Source: Hippopus hippopus (taxonomy: Eukaryota > Mollusca > Bivalvia > Cardiida > Cardiidae). From it: a DNA stretch of 64,000 nt. Below the pieces are notes generated by a model, which saw only the letters and a program-made list of their open reading frames with translations, made no database searches and was not told where the DNA came from. The stretch spans positions 34,185,627-34,249,626 of the forward strand of contig OX328097.1 of assembly GCA_946811185.2 (NCBI GenBank), given 5' to 3'. Position 1 is the first letter of the stretch, and each line of letters begins with the position of its first letter. Position numbers and translations under genes: made by a program. Positions 63,685 to 64,000 of the stretch are shown here, piece by piece.

Positions 63685-64000
63685 CATGTCTCCCTTTAAG
63701 GTCCGACAGATTAAAAAAAAAGTAAACTTCATGAAACTTTCTTCTATTTCTTTCAAAACTTAAACTGTGTCAAAGATTTCTAAACGTGAGATGTGCCTCT
63801 CTCTCTCTCTCTCTTCCTTCTCTCTCCCCGCCCCCTTCTCTCTCTGTGCCAACATCACTGAATCCGGTGGCGAATCAAGACAAGTTCCGGACTTGCAATT
63901 CCCAACATGAAGCTTGTCCTAATTCTTACTAAGGATTGTTTATGTTCCTTGCGACAGGATTCATTCCTTTCTCATCGTTGATCAATGTTTCGACTTATTT
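63685..64000 (+). repeat. Degenerate subrepeat at the right edge
   Basis: 63685-63796 is AT-rich with no recognised feature. A CT-rich tract lies at 63797-63846. After that the order of an inner subrepeat returns in eroded form: GGACTTGCAATTCCCAAC in place of the tRNA-like head, then TTTATGTTCCTTGCGACAGG, GATTCATTCCTTTCTCATCG and GATCAATGTTTCGACTTATT. The window ends inside this copy, so related DNA probably continues to the right. Confidence 0.65.

Overview
This window looks like non-coding, repeat-dominated eukaryotic DNA, most likely from a bivalve or other mollusc. Two signatures suggest this. First, many copies of a tRNA-derived SINE end in the mollusc-type 3' tail (GATATAACTGAAATATTG, then GGTGTTAAAC, then a CAAT repeat). 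Second, near the right end there is an element with a 145-bp tandem core built on GACCTAGTGACCTAGTTTTTG. Elements with such cores are, from memory, widespread in bivalves. I found no credible protein-coding gene, rRNA gene or intact tRNA gene. The host assignment is recall plus inference, not a database match.

Positions 1-59952 form a two-tier tandem array. The outer tier has seven complete units of 8364, 8372, 8364, 7151, 10146, 7810 and 8674 bp, plus a partial eighth. They begin at 1, 8365, 16737, 25101, 32252, 42398, 50208 and 58882. Each unit has the same order: a SINE pair at the unit junction; a 0.44-kb spacer; a 0.68-0.77-kb purine (GA) tract; a 1.4-1.5-kb spacer carrying a decayed motif of about 20 bp; a second SINE pair; a block of roughly 600-bp subrepeats (the inner tier); and a 0.3-kb spacer with an ATC microsatellite. 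The subrepeat count is 7, 7, 7, 5, 10, 6 and 8 in units 1-7, and this explains most of the unit length differences.

Each subrepeat is a composite. It has a CT-rich tract, a tRNA-like head with an exact Pol III B box (GGTTCGACTCC), T5 and T7 runs just downstream, a SINE body and CAAT tail, and a second tRNA-like head without its own tail. If the heads are active, the array holds about 49 potential short Pol III units.

Units 1-3 are nearly identical. Units 4-7 share their own variants and are more diverged. The partial eighth unit is broken by a 0.72-kb hAT-like non-autonomous DNA transposon (59028-59746). From 59953 to about 60560 there is an older, rearranged copy of the same modules. An element with about eighteen 145-bp repeats and hairpin termini follows (60735-63684), and a degenerate subrepeat resumes at the right edge. 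This is the pattern expected of an array homogenised in its interior and decaying at its border.
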